Numbered from the stretch's first letter, positions 56,320-64,000 are shown. The stretch is 64,000 nucleotides of DNA from JBBSHJ01 sp038253135 (GCA_038253135.1 JBBSHJ010000002.1:14510-78509); one strand, 5' to 3'. Notes: generated by a model from the letters alone, not told the origin. Program-made: numbers and translations.

Positions 56320-57384
56320 ATGCGGTCGGTTCCCATGGCGCAGCGCGGACGTGGCGCGGCGGTGCGGTCGGCATTCGGCGACCGGATGCGCGCCGCCGGA
56401 CTGCGGCCGCCACCCGGTCCGGTCCGTGTCGCCGCGCTGTCCGACGGTGAGCTGCCCGACGTCGCGGACGACCAGCCGCTGTGGCCGCTGCGGCACATGA
56501 CGATCGACGGAGCGAAGGTCGGCTGCCGGGTCACGCCCGGACCGGCTGGTGCCGATCCCGCGGTCTACGTCCCAGGGCTCGGCGGTACGTCGAGCAACTG
56601 GACCGATGTCGCGGCCCTGCTGCAGCGGGAGGTCGCGGGCGTCTCGGTCGATCCGGCCGGGTTCGGCGAATCGGATCCGCCGCTGGACGGCAACTACGCG
56701 CCGCCTGCCCACGCGCACCGCCTCGCGCGGTTCATCGAGCAGCAGTTCGGTGGCCGGCCGGTGCACCTTTTCGGCAACTCCCTCGGCGGCGTCGTCACGC
56801 TGCTGGCCGCCGTGCGGCGTCCCGATCTGGTCCGGAGCCTGACGCTGGTCTCGCCGGCGATGCCCGACCTGCGCCCGCATGGCCGCGAGCGGATGATGCT
56901 GGTCGCGACCGTCGTGCCGGGCGTGCTCACGGTGGCCGAGCGCCGCGGCGGGCTGAGCGCCGAACAGCATGTCCGGATGGTCGTGGACACCGTCTTCGGC
57001 GACGCGTCCGTGGTCAACCCTGACCGGTTCGCCGCCGCGGTCGCCGAGGCCGAACGGCACGCCGGGCAACCGTGGGCGAGCGCCGCGCTGCGCTTGTCGC
57101 TGCGCGGGCTCATCGCGTCGTACGTCGGCACCGGCCGGCGATCGCTGTGGAACCTCGCCCGCCAGGTGCGGGTGCCGTCGCTGGTCGTCTGGGGTGACCG
57201 TGACCGGCTGGTCGACGTGACACTGGCGCATCGCACCGCGCGGGCGCTGCCCGACTCGCGCTTGCTGGTCCTGCCCGGCGTCGGGCACGTCGCGCACATG
57301 GAGACGCCGCGGCTCGTCGCCCGGGCGTTCTGCGGCCTGCTCGAGGAGACCCATCGCCGTGATCTCGCCATCGGCCTGCGCTGA
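56320..57384 (+). CDS. Alpha/beta-fold hydrolase
   Basis: 354 residues from ATG 56320. The fold is clear: AVYVPGLGGTSSNWTDVAAL (oxyanion), SVDPAGFGESDPPLDG, the nucleophile elbow HLFGNSLGGVVTLLAAV (Ser in GNSLGG), the acid in VVWGDRDRLVDVTLA and the His in GVGHVAHMETP. It is in the usual actinobacterial neighbourhood of the helicase/DUF3107 genes. Substrate unknown; an esterase or lipase-like activity on small esters is expected. No signal peptide. The first ~60 residues are basic and divergent. Confidence 0.88.
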   Translation: MRSVPMAQRGRGAAVRSAFGDRMRAAGLRPPPGPVRVAALSDGELPDVADDQPLWPLRHMTIDGAKVGCRVTPGPAGADPAVYVPGLGGTSSNWTDVAALLQREVAGVSVDPAGFGESDPPLDGNYAPPAHAHRLARFIEQQFGGRPVHLFGNSLGGVVTLLAAVRRPDLVRSLTLVSPAMPDLRPHGRERMMLVATVVPGVLTVAERRGGLSAEQHVRMVVDTVFGDASVVNPDRFAAAVAEAERHAGQPWASAALRLSLRGLIASYVGTGRRSLWNLARQVRVPSLVVWGDRDRLVDVTLAHRTARALPDSRLLVLPGVGHVAHMETPRLVARAFCGLLEETHRRDLAIGLR

Positions 57385-57415
57385 GCCCGCGGACGGCCGG
57401 CGTCGTCAGACGCCG

Positions 57416-57545
57416 GCGGTGCTCATTGCCGCCTCCGCGGAAACGAGTGCGTCGGCGGTGCTCATTGCCGCCTCCGCGGAAAGGAGTGCGTCGGCGGTGC
57501 TCATTGCCGCCTCCGCGGAAAGGAGTGCGTCGGCGGTGCTCACGC
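57416..57545. repeat. 39-bp tandem repeat, three copies plus a partial, starting at a stop codon
   Basis: gcggtgctcattgccgcc starts units at 57416, 57455 and 57494, and gcggtgctca starts a partial copy at 57533 that overlaps the stop codon (57540-57542, minus strand) of the next gene. Units 2 and 3 are identical; unit 1 differs by one base. The period equals 13 codons, but on the minus strand every unit begins with the same TGA, so it is not translated in the gene's frame. Confidence 0.93.
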
Positions 57546-57749
57546 GGCCACGAACCGTTGCCACGACATGACCCGGGTGGACTCGGTGACCAGCCGCCCG
57601 GTGGCCGCGGTGTGCGCCCGCCACCAACTCGAGGGCAGCTGGTCACCGTCGCTGCTCGTGATCGTGGCGAGGATCGCGACGGCGGCACTGTCGGACAGCC
57701 GCTGCGCCCGGCCCCATTCCGCGAGGAGTGCATCAAGCTCGGGCATCAT
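57540..57749 (-). CDS. Short conserved-looking protein downstream of the ECF sigma gene
   Basis: 69 residues from ATG 57749, 5 nt after GGAGGA; the ATG at 57746 would also fit. It overlaps the end of the sigma gene by 17 nt, so it is translationally coupled. The peptide begins MMPELDALLAEWGRAQRLS, has a hydrophobic helix DSAAVAILATI, then PSSWWRAHTAATGRLV and ends MSWQRFVAA. No membrane segment, so it does not look like a normal transmembrane anti-sigma factor. The role is unknown; it could bind the sigma factor. Its stop codon touches the 39-bp repeat. Confidence 0.55.
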   Translation of the reverse strand: MMPELDALLAEWGRAQRLSDSAAVAILATITSSDGDQLPSSWWRAHTAATGRLVTESTRVMSWQRFVAA

Positions 57750-58296
57750 CAAAATCCTCCGCCGTTCCGTCATCGATGTGCAAGGCCGTGCTCAGCGTGC
57801 GCCTGGCCATCGAGAGCCGGTACCGCACGGTGCCGGCCGGTATCTCGAGCGCCTGGCCGATCTCCGCGCTGGTCAGCCCGCTCACGGCGCTCATGCCCAC
57901 CACGACACGCTGCTCCTGCGGCAGCGCGTCGATCGCCCGGCCGAGCGTGGCCACGGTGGCGCGCCGGGCCGCGTCATCGGCCGCGGACTCGGTGTGCGGG
58001 GCCGCCGTCGCGGCGACCGCCCGCAGTTGCGTCGCGGTCGCCGCCCGGGTCGCCCGGCTCCGGTAGGCATCGGTGCTCAGGTTGCGCGCGACGGCGCAGA
58101 GCCAGGCCCGCTGCGCACCGTCGTCCAGCCCGGCGACGTGGTCGATGTTCCGCCAGGCGCGCAGGAAGACCTCCTGCATCAGCTCGTCCGCGGCCCCGTC
58201 GTCGCGGCGCCGGGCGCGGAAGAAGGCCCGCACGCCGTGCCGGTGGGCGTCGTACACCGCGGTGAACCGGGCGGTGCGGGCGTCAGCCGGCCGCAT
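57733..58296 (-). CDS. ECF-type RNA polymerase sigma factor
   Basis: 187 residues from ATG 58296. Sigma region 2: FTAVYDAHRHGVRAFFRARRRDDGAADELMQEVFLRAWRNID, with the -10-recognition WLCAVARNLSTDAYRSR. Region 4: RAIDALPQEQRVVVGMSAVSGLTSAEIGQALEIPAGTVRYRLSMAR, a normal HTH. There is no large C-terminal extension. It overlaps the upstream beta-solenoid-like gene by 14 nt and the downstream short gene by 17 nt. The group is not one I recognise by its neighbours. A CCCAAC-N16-CGTC element upstream of the operon could be its own target. Confidence 0.92.
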   Translation of the reverse strand: MRPADARTARFTAVYDAHRHGVRAFFRARRRDDGAADELMQEVFLRAWRNIDHVAGLDDGAQRAWLCAVARNLSTDAYRSRATRAATATQLRAVAATAAPHTESAADDAARRATVATLGRAIDALPQEQRVVVGMSAVSGLTSAEIGQALEIPAGTVRYRLSMARRTLSTALHIDDGTAEDFDDARA

Positions 58297-59224
58297 CCTC
58301 GGCCGCACTGATCCGGCCGCGGTTCGTGGTGGCGAGCACCTGGACCACGGGTACGAGCGCGCGGGGCGCAATGATCTGGCCGCTCAGCGCGATCGAAGCC
58401 ACCTTGGCCCGGAGAAGGTCGGTGGTGACGTCCTCGCCGATGCTCAGCTCACCGGTCACGATCAGGCTGACCGGCGCGTCGAGCAGATCGAGGAAGGCCG
58501 CCCCGTAGGTCTCGGTGCCGGTGACGAGCCGCGGGTGGTCACCGACGTACCAGATGATCTCCCCGGCGACCGTCATGACCGGCTCGAGCAGGTGCCTCGC
58601 GGCCGCCGGGGCGATCATCATGCCGGCGACGATGATGCGGGCGAAGCCGACGCTGGTCGGCAACCCGTCGACAACGGCCTGGCCGGCGATAAGGAGAATG
58701 TCAGCGGCATTGCCGCTGTCGTTGGCGATCGTCGTCCCGGACAGGGTGTTGTCGGCGGTCAGCGCGACGACCCGCTGGCCCTCGACGTGGTCGTAGACCT
58801 CCACGGCGCCCTTCACGGAGGAGAGCCGGGTGGCGAGCGCGGCATGGTTCTCCCGCGGACTGAGGACCAGCCCGACGGCGTGGATCTGCTGGTAGGTCAC
58901 CGTCGTGACGGGGCTCGTGAGCACCAGCGCGCCGATCACCACGAGGACGTGCTTGTGGCCGTCCGTCGGCGCCAGCGCGTCGCCGGGGAGCGCGTTCATC
59001 CCGACGTACGAGCGGACGCGCACACCGTCGGGAATGGCGATGACGGCGGCGGAGTCGGTCGGGATCTGCGACGCGGCGACGCTGAGCGCCTCCGGTACGA
59101 CGACGCAGGCGGCCTCGATCCGCGTGATGTGCGCGAGGTCCCCCGGGTGGCCGAACCGCGTCAGGTCGACCACCGGGCCGGTGAGGACGACGGGCTCGCG
59201 AGCCGCCGGCTCGGTCTCTGTCAT
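58283..59224 (-). CDS. Unknown protein with repeated beta-strand motifs, possibly a bactofilin-like solenoid
   Basis: 313 residues from ATG 59224, overlapping the upstream 74-residue gene by 4 nt, with GAAGGA upstream. I do not recognise the family. Repeated units of the form xxVVVIGALVLTSPVT occur: HVLVVIGALVLTSPVTTVT, ARIIVAGMMIAPAAARH, VSLIVTGELSIGEDVTT, ASIALSGQIIAPRALVP, and an earlier ITRIEAACVVVPEALS. This alternation of short hydrophobic strands with G/P turns suggests a beta-solenoid, as in bactofilins, but the DUF583 match cannot be checked here. No signal peptide or membrane helix. It is in one operon with an ECF sigma factor. Confidence 0.7.
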   Translation of the reverse strand: MTETEPAAREPVVLTGPVVDLTRFGHPGDLAHITRIEAACVVVPEALSVAASQIPTDSAAVIAIPDGVRVRSYVGMNALPGDALAPTDGHKHVLVVIGALVLTSPVTTVTYQQIHAVGLVLSPRENHAALATRLSSVKGAVEVYDHVEGQRVVALTADNTLSGTTIANDSGNAADILLIAGQAVVDGLPTSVGFARIIVAGMMIAPAAARHLLEPVMTVAGEIIWYVGDHPRLVTGTETYGAAFLDLLDAPVSLIVTGELSIGEDVTTDLLRAKVASIALSGQIIAPRALVPVVQVLATTNRGRISAAEDAAG

Positions 59225-59445
59225 AGCGTGATCCTTCCATCGGGACTCGTTGCCAGCCGTCCGCCCGAGCGCGCCGCGAGGCGTCGGCCGAGCCGGATCA
59301 AAGCCGTTCCCGCGGCGGTGCGGGCGCGGTCGAGGGCGCGGGCGGCCCGCACCGATCGGTGCGGGGCCGCGAGCCGGCTCGCGGCAGCGGCGGCAAGACG
59401 CTCCTCGTGGAGCTCGCGGAAGAGGATCGGGTCGGTTGGTTGCAT
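59221..59445 (-). CDS. Small basic protein, first gene of the sigma operon
   Basis: 74 residues from ATG 59445, preceded by GGGAG. The N-terminus is a helix (DPILFRELHEERLAAAAASRLA) and the rest is Arg/Ala-rich (ARALDRARTAAGTALIRLGRRLAARSG). It overlaps the next gene (ATGA). Its size and basic character resemble the 62-residue protein encoded divergently at 59673. Role unknown; it could be a nucleic-acid or membrane-surface binder. Confidence 0.65.
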   Translation of the reverse strand: MQPTDPILFRELHEERLAAAAASRLAAPHRSVRAARALDRARTAAGTALIRLGRRLAARSGGRLATSPDGRITL

Positions 59446-59483
59446 GGTGTGCTCCCGAGGTTGGGCGGGGTTTCGCACCTATA

Positions 59484-59509
59484 GACGGACGTGCGGGCCG
59501 ACTGTTGGG
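59484..59509 (-). promoter_or_regulatory. Candidate ECF promoter upstream of the sigma operon
   Basis: On the minus strand CCCAAC (59509-59504) and CGTC (59487-59484) are separated by 16 bp, the spacing of many ECF-type promoters (AAC-N16-17-CGTC). TATAGG follows. The predicted start is some 30 nt before the 74-residue gene. A GC-rich region gives chance matches, so this is tentative. Confidence 0.3.
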
Positions 59510-59672
59510 ACCGCAGTCCGACCGAGCCACGGGCTAGGCACGCGGTCGACACCCAGGCCGAGGGCCTAAGTCGAGGGCCTCCGCAAGATGCGCAAGTCTC
59601 CTCATGCGGGCGGCTACCTCAGGGGACGAACCTCGATGGTGTCAAGAGAGAGCACCCACCAAAGGAGCAGAA

Positions 59673-59861
59673 ATGACACCCCTGACCAACGACGTGATCG
59701 CCGCCGAAATCGCCTACCGGCAGGACGCCCTGATGCGGTCCTACCGCGACGGCCGCCGCGCGTCGATCGCCATGTCCGACTGGTGGCGCAAGCACGGACG
59801 GCCCTTCTCCGTCCGCCGCGCGCACCACGGGGCACCGTACCGGTGGCCAGTCACCCCGTGA
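59673..59861 (+). CDS. Small basic protein upstream of the LuxR regulator
   Basis: 62 residues from ATG 59673, with the strong ribosome site AAAGGAG. Sequence begins MTPLTNDVIAAEIAYRQDAL and continues with RSYRDGRRASIAMSDWWRKHGR, ending basic (PFSVRRAHHGAPYRWPV). Soluble. It lies 51 nt before the large LuxR gene. Short basic proteins of this kind are often found beside such regulators in actinobacteria; function unknown. Confidence 0.6.
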   Translation: MTPLTNDVIAAEIAYRQDALMRSYRDGRRASIAMSDWWRKHGRPFSVRRAHHGAPYRWPVTP

Positions 59862-59912
59862 CGTCACGAGACGAAACGGGTGCTCGTCGTACCGCTGTAC
59901 CAAGATGTGGGT

Positions 59913-62792
59913 GTGCCGCCACTTCCCGCCCATCCGATCATCGGGCGCGCCGGTGAGCTCGCCGAGCTCACCGAGACCGCGCTCGGTGACCGTGGCGCGC
60001 CATCGATCACCCTGCTCGGCGGGGACGCGGGCGTCGGCAAGACCCGCCTGCTGACCGAGCTGTATGCGCGCGCCGACGCGGCCGGCGTCCGGGTGCTGCT
60101 CGGGCACTGCCTCAACCTGGGCGAGAGCGGGGCGCCCTACCTGCCCGTGACCGAGATGTTCGCCCGCGTCGCGCGCGATTCTCCTGACCTGCTGGCGGAT
60201 CTCGTCGGCATCAGCCCGCTGCTCGGCCCGTTGCTCCCGGACCAGCCGGGCACCGACCTGCGCGCCCCGATCGCCGGCGATCGATCGGCGCTCTTCGACG
60301 CGGTCCACCTCACCCTGACCCGGCTCAGCGCCGAGGCCAGGGTCGTGATGATCGTCGAGGACGCGCACTGGGCCGACCGCTCGACCCGCGAGATGCTGAC
60401 CTTCTTGTTCAGCCGCGGGTTCACTGGACCCGTCTCGATCGTGGTCACCTACCGCACGGACGACCTGCACCGGCGCCATCCGCTCCGGCCCGCGCTGGCC
60501 GAGTGGTCCCGCATTCCCGGCGTGCACCGGATGATGCTCGGGCCGCTCGTCGACGCCGACGTCCGTGCCCTCATCGAGGACCTGCGGCCGGGAGTCGCGT
60601 CGGCCGACGACGCCGCGATCGTACGCCGCTCGGGCGGCAATCCGTTCTTCGTCGAGGAGCTCTTGGCGGCCGCCGAGCTCGACACCGCGGGACTGCCCGA
60701 GCAGCTCGCCGACCTGCTCCTGGTCCGCATCGACGCGCTCAGCGACGAGGCCCGGACGGTCGTGCGCTCGGCCTCGGTGGCCGGACGCGCGGTCGGCCAC
60801 GATCTGCTCTCCGCCGTTGTCGAGTTGCCGCCGGACGAGCTCGACGCGGGCCTGCGGGTGCTCGTCGACAATCACGTCTTCGTCATGACCGGCACCGGGG
60901 GCTACGCGTTCCGCCACGCGCTGCTCGCGGAGGCGGTCTACGACGACCTGCTGCCGGGCGAGCGGGTGCGGATCCACCAGCGATTCGCGCGGGCGCTCGA
61001 CGGGCGGACCGGTGTCGGGGTGTCCGCGGCGCTGGCGCGGCATGCCCGGGCCGCGGGTGACCGGAGCCTGGCCGCGATCGCCTCGCAGCGCGCCGGCGAC
61101 GAGGCGATGGCAGCGGTCGGACCCGCTGATGCCGCCCGGCACTACGAGGACGCGCTCGAGCTGGCGGCCGAGGGCGCTGGCGCCGATGCCCACATCGACC
61201 GGGTGAGCCTGCTCTGCCGGGCCACGCGGGCGCTGATCGCCGCCGGCAATCCGCATCGGGCGGCGGAGTTGGCCGACGACGCGCTGGTGGCGCACACCGG
61301 CTCCCTCGTCGAGCGGGCGACGCTGGTCGCTTCGCTGATGGACGCCCAGCTGCTCATCGACCGGCCGCTGATGCCCTACTCCATCGCCGAGGACGCCATC
61401 GGTTGGCTCGCGCAGGAGCCACCGAGTCCGGTCCTCGCCCGGCTGCAGGCCAGCCTGGCCCGCGCCCGGATCATCGAGGACGACTTCGACGGCGCCGTGC
61501 TGTTGGCCACCGAGGGGTTGGCGCTCGCCCGTGAGCTCGGCCAGCAGGAGGTCGTCACCGATCTGATGACGACGCTTGCGCGGCTGGACGATTTCGCCGG
61601 TGATCCCGATCGGGCGATCGCCAGCCTGCGGGAGGTCATCGAGCGGGCCCGGGCCGGACACGATGTCGCGGCCGAGCTGCGCGGCCTGCACCAGCTCGGC
61701 CGCGTCCTCGCCCGCGGCGATGATCTGCGCGCCGCGGCCGAGGTGCACCAGCAGGCCGCCCGCCGCTCGGTCGAGACCGGTCGGCCGACCGAGCCGTTCG
61801 CGATGGACGCGCGGGTCACCGGCGCGATTCTGGCCACCGTGATCGGGGAGTGGACCGTCGCGGACGAGTTGCTCGACATGTCACACGTGCAGCTGCCGCC
61901 GTTCTACGTGGCACTTTTCGGAGCCGTGCAAACCCAGCTCGACGTCCAGCGCGGAATCGGCGACCCGATCGCGGCGGTGTCGAAGGTCCGACCCTTGTGG
62001 CCGCAGGACATGTTCCTCGCGATTCACTCGGCCAGCGCCACGATCGACGCACTCGGTTTCGCCGGCGATCTCGAGGAGATGTTCGCGGCCTACGACGAGC
62101 TGGCGGCGACGATCCAGTCGGTCTGGCACATGCGCGAGTTCGACGCGACGATCCGGCTGTCCGCCATGGCGATCGGTCACCTGGCGACGGCCGTGGCGCA
62201 CCGGGGCGTCGATCTGCGGGCGTACGACGAGCGGGTCGACGCCATGATGGCGACGGTCGCCGATGTGGTCGGCGCCCGGCGCTCGGAGGAGCTGCTCGGC
62301 GCGGAGTCGCAGGCCTGGCTGATGCGGGCTCGCGCCGAGGAGCGGCGCTACCGCTCGAGCGGGTCGTCGCCGGAGCTGATCGCCGCCTGGCGGGCGGCCG
62401 TCGAGCGCAACGACGCGGCCAAGATGCCTTACGAGGCCGCGTGGTGCCGCATCCACCTCGCCGAGGCGCTGCAGGGTGCCGGCGAGCGGGCCGAGGCCCG
62501 TGAGCGGCGCGATCAAGCCCGCGAGACGGCGGACCGGCTCGGTTCCAAACCGCTGCAGGATGCCCTGGGCGGCACACCTCGGGCGACGGCCGGGGAGGCC
62601 GTGCTCACTCCGCGGGAGCGGGAGGTGCTCGCCCTCGTTGCCGATGGCCGCAGCAACGGCGCCATCGCCAAGGCGCTTTTCATCAGCACCAAGACCGCGA
62701 GCGTGCATGTTTCCAACATCCTCGGCAAGATCGACGCCGCCTCGCGCACCGAGGCGGTCGCGATCGCCCGCCGCCGGGGCCTCCTGACCTGA
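59913..62792 (+). CDS. LuxR-family large ATP-binding transcription regulator (LAL type)
   Basis: 959 residues, with GTG 59913 chosen because CAAGAT precedes it by 6 nt and no ribosome site exists at the upstream GTG codons. The N-terminal AAA/NB-ARC-like ATPase has Walker A GGDAGVGKTRLL (about residue 39), Walker B VVMIVEDAHWAD and SGGNPFFVEELL. A middle TPR-like helical region spans about 350-880. The C-terminal LuxR HTH (about 896-955) reads LTPREREVLALVADGRSNGA then IAKALFISTKTASVHVSNIL. LAL regulators activate catabolic or secondary-metabolic genes on binding an inducer. The neighbouring target genes are not evident. Confidence 0.94.
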   Translation: MPPLPAHPIIGRAGELAELTETALGDRGAPSITLLGGDAGVGKTRLLTELYARADAAGVRVLLGHCLNLGESGAPYLPVTEMFARVARDSPDLLADLVGISPLLGPLLPDQPGTDLRAPIAGDRSALFDAVHLTLTRLSAEARVVMIVEDAHWADRSTREMLTFLFSRGFTGPVSIVVTYRTDDLHRRHPLRPALAEWSRIPGVHRMMLGPLVDADVRALIEDLRPGVASADDAAIVRRSGGNPFFVEELLAAAELDTAGLPEQLADLLLVRIDALSDEARTVVRSASVAGRAVGHDLLSAVVELPPDELDAGLRVLVDNHVFVMTGTGGYAFRHALLAEAVYDDLLPGERVRIHQRFARALDGRTGVGVSAALARHARAAGDRSLAAIASQRAGDEAMAAVGPADAARHYEDALELAAEGAGADAHIDRVSLLCRATRALIAAGNPHRAAELADDALVAHTGSLVERATLVASLMDAQLLIDRPLMPYSIAEDAIGWLAQEPPSPVLARLQASLARARIIEDDFDGAVLLATEGLALARELGQQEVVTDLMTTLARLDDFAGDPDRAIASLREVIERARAGHDVAAELRGLHQLGRVLARGDDLRAAAEVHQQAARRSVETGRPTEPFAMDARVTGAILATVIGEWTVADELLDMSHVQLPPFYVALFGAVQTQLDVQRGIGDPIAAVSKVRPLWPQDMFLAIHSASATIDALGFAGDLEEMFAAYDELAATIQSVWHMREFDATIRLSAMAIGHLATAVAHRGVDLRAYDERVDAMMATVADVVGARRSEELLGAESQAWLMRARAEERRYRSSGSSPELIAAWRAAVERNDAAKMPYEAAWCRIHLAEALQGAGERAEARERRDQARETADRLGSKPLQDALGGTPRATAGEAVLTPREREVLALVADGRSNGAIAKALFISTKTASVHVSNILGKIDAASRTEAVAIARRRGLLT

Positions 62793-62844
62793 GCATGCCG
62801 GCGTCGTGCCGCCGTCAAAGGCACTCGATCTGACGCGGCCTCGA

Positions 62845-62850
62845 TACATT
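62845..62850 (+). promoter_or_regulatory. -10 box TACATT before the coiled-coil gene
   Basis: TACATT, then 7 nt, then GTG 62858, the start of the full-length frame that meets the amber codon at 62966. Confidence 0.4.
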
Positions 62851-62857
62851 TCGGAGC

Positions 62858-63877
62858 GTGCCGGCGGGGGAGTCCGACGACCTGGGCCGCCCGGTCGCGA
62901 TGGCCACCGCACGGGCCGGGATGCTGCGCGACGACCTGGTCAAGACCGCCGAACAGCTCGGCGAGTAGCTCGGCCGGGCCGTGGCCGAGCTGCGGACACT
63001 CACCGACCCGGACGCCGCCGCCGCGCAGGTCGAGACCGTCGCGGCCGAATCCGCTCAGCAGGTCGCGGCCGCCGAGGTGGCCCGCAACCGGGCCGAGGCC
63101 ACCGCCCGCCAGGCACAGTCCGACCTGACCGAAGCCAACGACGCCGCCCAGGCGCTGGACGACCAGCTGCGCCACGCCAACACCGCCCGGGCCGAATCCG
63201 ACCGGCTACGCCAGGACGCCCTCGACGCGCTCGCCGCCGCCACAGCCAGCGTGCAGGCGCTGACCGCTGACCTGACCATCAGGACGGGGGAGCGGGACCA
63301 GCTACAGACCCGCACCGACGAGCTGACCCGCGAGCTGACGTCCGCCCGCGAGCAGCTGCACGAGCTGACCCGCCGGGCCGAGGAGGTGACCGCCCGCGCC
63401 GACCGCGAGCGCGGCGCCGCCGAGAAGTCGATCGGGGGACTGGAAGCCAGGCTGACCGAGGCCACCGCCCGCGCCGGCGACCTGGACCGCCAGCTCACCA
63501 CCACCCGCGAGCAGCTGGACACCGCCCATGCCGCGCAAGCACGCCTGGAGGCACAACTGGCCGCTGCCGCGCAGCGGGCCGAGGAAGCGAACGCCCGCAC
63601 CGACCGCGCGGACACCGCCCGAGCAGACGCCGAACGTGAGCGGGTCGCCGCGGAGAAGTCCGCCACACGACTGGAAACCCAGCTGGAACAGGCACGCGGC
63701 CGCATCGCCGAACTCAGCGCCGACCGCGACCGGCTGACCACCAGCCTGACCGAAGCCACCCGGGTAGTGCGGGGTGAGGCACCCGGCCCGCCGGCCGCCG
63801 CCCCCGGCGGCGCGAAACCGTCGCGGCCTCGCGCCCGCAAGAGCACCCGGCCAGCCACGCCCCCGGCGTCGGACTGA
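62858..63877 (+). pseudogene. Long coiled-coil protein gene interrupted by an amber codon
   Basis: The frame from GTG 62858 reads through AMATARAGMLRDDLVKTAEQ, then hits TAG at 62966-62968, and then continues LGRAVAELRTLTDPDAAAA without a shift to 63877. Sense at the TAG would most likely have been CAG (EQLGEQLGRAV). Downstream the protein is a single long coiled coil (about 250 residues of heptads, Ala/Glu/Arg/Gln-rich), ending in a Pro/Lys tail. It resembles KfrA-like or DUF-type coiled-coil DNA binders but lacks a clear HTH. Translation could restart at GTG 62981 (298 residues). Otherwise it is a one-codon pseudogene. Confidence 0.65.
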
Positions 63878-63897
63878 TCAACCCGCAGGAGATGACG

Positions 63898-64000
63898 ATG
63901 AGCGCACCCACCGTTGACACGGACCTGGTAATCCGAATCTGCCGCGAGAGGACTGCCTGCAACGGAAACGGCGCCCCTGTCGAGGTCGTCCGCGACCCGC
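63898..64000 (+). CDS. Start of an unknown ORF, truncated by the window end
   Basis: The frame opens at ATG 63898, with CAGGAG upstream, and stays open for 34 codons to the window edge (MSAPTVDTDLVIRICRERTA then CNGNGAPVEVVRDP). It contains two cysteines but no recognisable motif. The 20-nt gap after the coiled-coil gene and its ribosome site suggest co-transcription. Confidence 0.45.
   Translation, partial: MSAPTVDTDLVIRICRERTACNGNGAPVEVVRDP

Noticed and set aside
57416..57545. CRISPR array
   Set aside because: Units are contiguous 39-bp copies without unique spacers, and there are no cas genes.
59619..61748. A 709-residue minus-strand open frame
   Set aside because: Antisense to the LuxR ATPase gene, which has unmistakable motifs.

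Overview
The window is very GC-rich (roughly 70%) chromosomal DNA from an actinobacterium. Several things point there: SecA with an SEC-C tail beside an Rv3235-like gene, DUF6912 and DUF3107 genes, a WXG100 protein beside an FtsK/EssC-type ATPase, a Ku plus split LigD end-joining set, a WS/DGAT acyltransferase, and many genes whose start codon lies 6-8 nt after a TANNNT -10 box (leaderless transcription). The genus cannot be fixed from the sequence; a soil or rock lineage near Frankiales, Jatrophihabitantales or Geodermatophilales is a guess. There are no tRNA or rRNA genes, insertion sequences, prophage genes or CRISPR arrays.

Layout. 1-6.8 kb: the end of secA, then an Rv3235-like gene and a LysM protein on the minus strand, a conserved hypothetical, a BldC-type DNA-binding protein, and a Flp-pilus-like pair (SAF/CpaB and CpaE). 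7-14.5 kb: a secreted GH18-like protein, WS/DGAT, DUF6912, pruA, and a GNAT plus PaiB-like pair divergent from a MocR regulator across four 16-bp tandem repeats. 14.5-19.1 kb: a 1400-residue FHA/FtsK type VII secretion ATPase divergent from a WXG100 protein. 19.1-24 kb: a DCC-family protein, a frameshifted aminoglycoside-phosphotransferase-like gene, a secreted FG-GAP propeller, and a PHP phosphoesterase coupled to a Cas4/RecB-like nuclease.

24-43.6 kb is an accessory carbohydrate region. Cluster A holds a large glycosidase-like protein and a PhyH oxygenase behind a promoter with a LacI-type operator, a decayed glycosidase copy, a LacI regulator, a GH36-like protein and ThuA. Cluster B is a minus-strand Gfo/Idh - DUF993 - sugar epimerase operon that shares a LacI-type operator with a divergent LacI - epimerase - D-2-hydroxyacid dehydrogenase operon. 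Between them are an AraC/PhyH divergent pair, a glutathione peroxidase, methyltransferases (one a pseudogene) and a kinase-like gene.

43.6-57.4 kb: a HEAT protein, an FAD oxidoreductase, small proteins, a PQQ-like propeller and DEAD-box helicase operon, a ferritin-like protein, an MFS pump with a divergent ArsR regulator and a nested palindromic operator, DUF3107, LigD polymerase, DNA ligase, Ku and an alpha/beta hydrolase. 57.5-64 kb: a minus-strand operon of a small protein, a beta-solenoid-like protein of unknown function, an ECF sigma factor and a short ORF; then a small basic protein, a large LuxR ATPase regulator, a coiled-coil gene broken by an amber codon, and the start of one more ORF.

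The most unusual signal is short repeats placed exactly at gene ends. A ~67-68 bp element occurs in tandem after the Rv3235-like gene, in part after the BldC-type gene, and in frame inside the DUF993 gene, each time (where complete) flanked by a 13-19 bp duplication of that gene's own sequence. A 39-bp repeat follows another stop codon, and a separate 17-bp tandem repeat lies in an intergenic gap.
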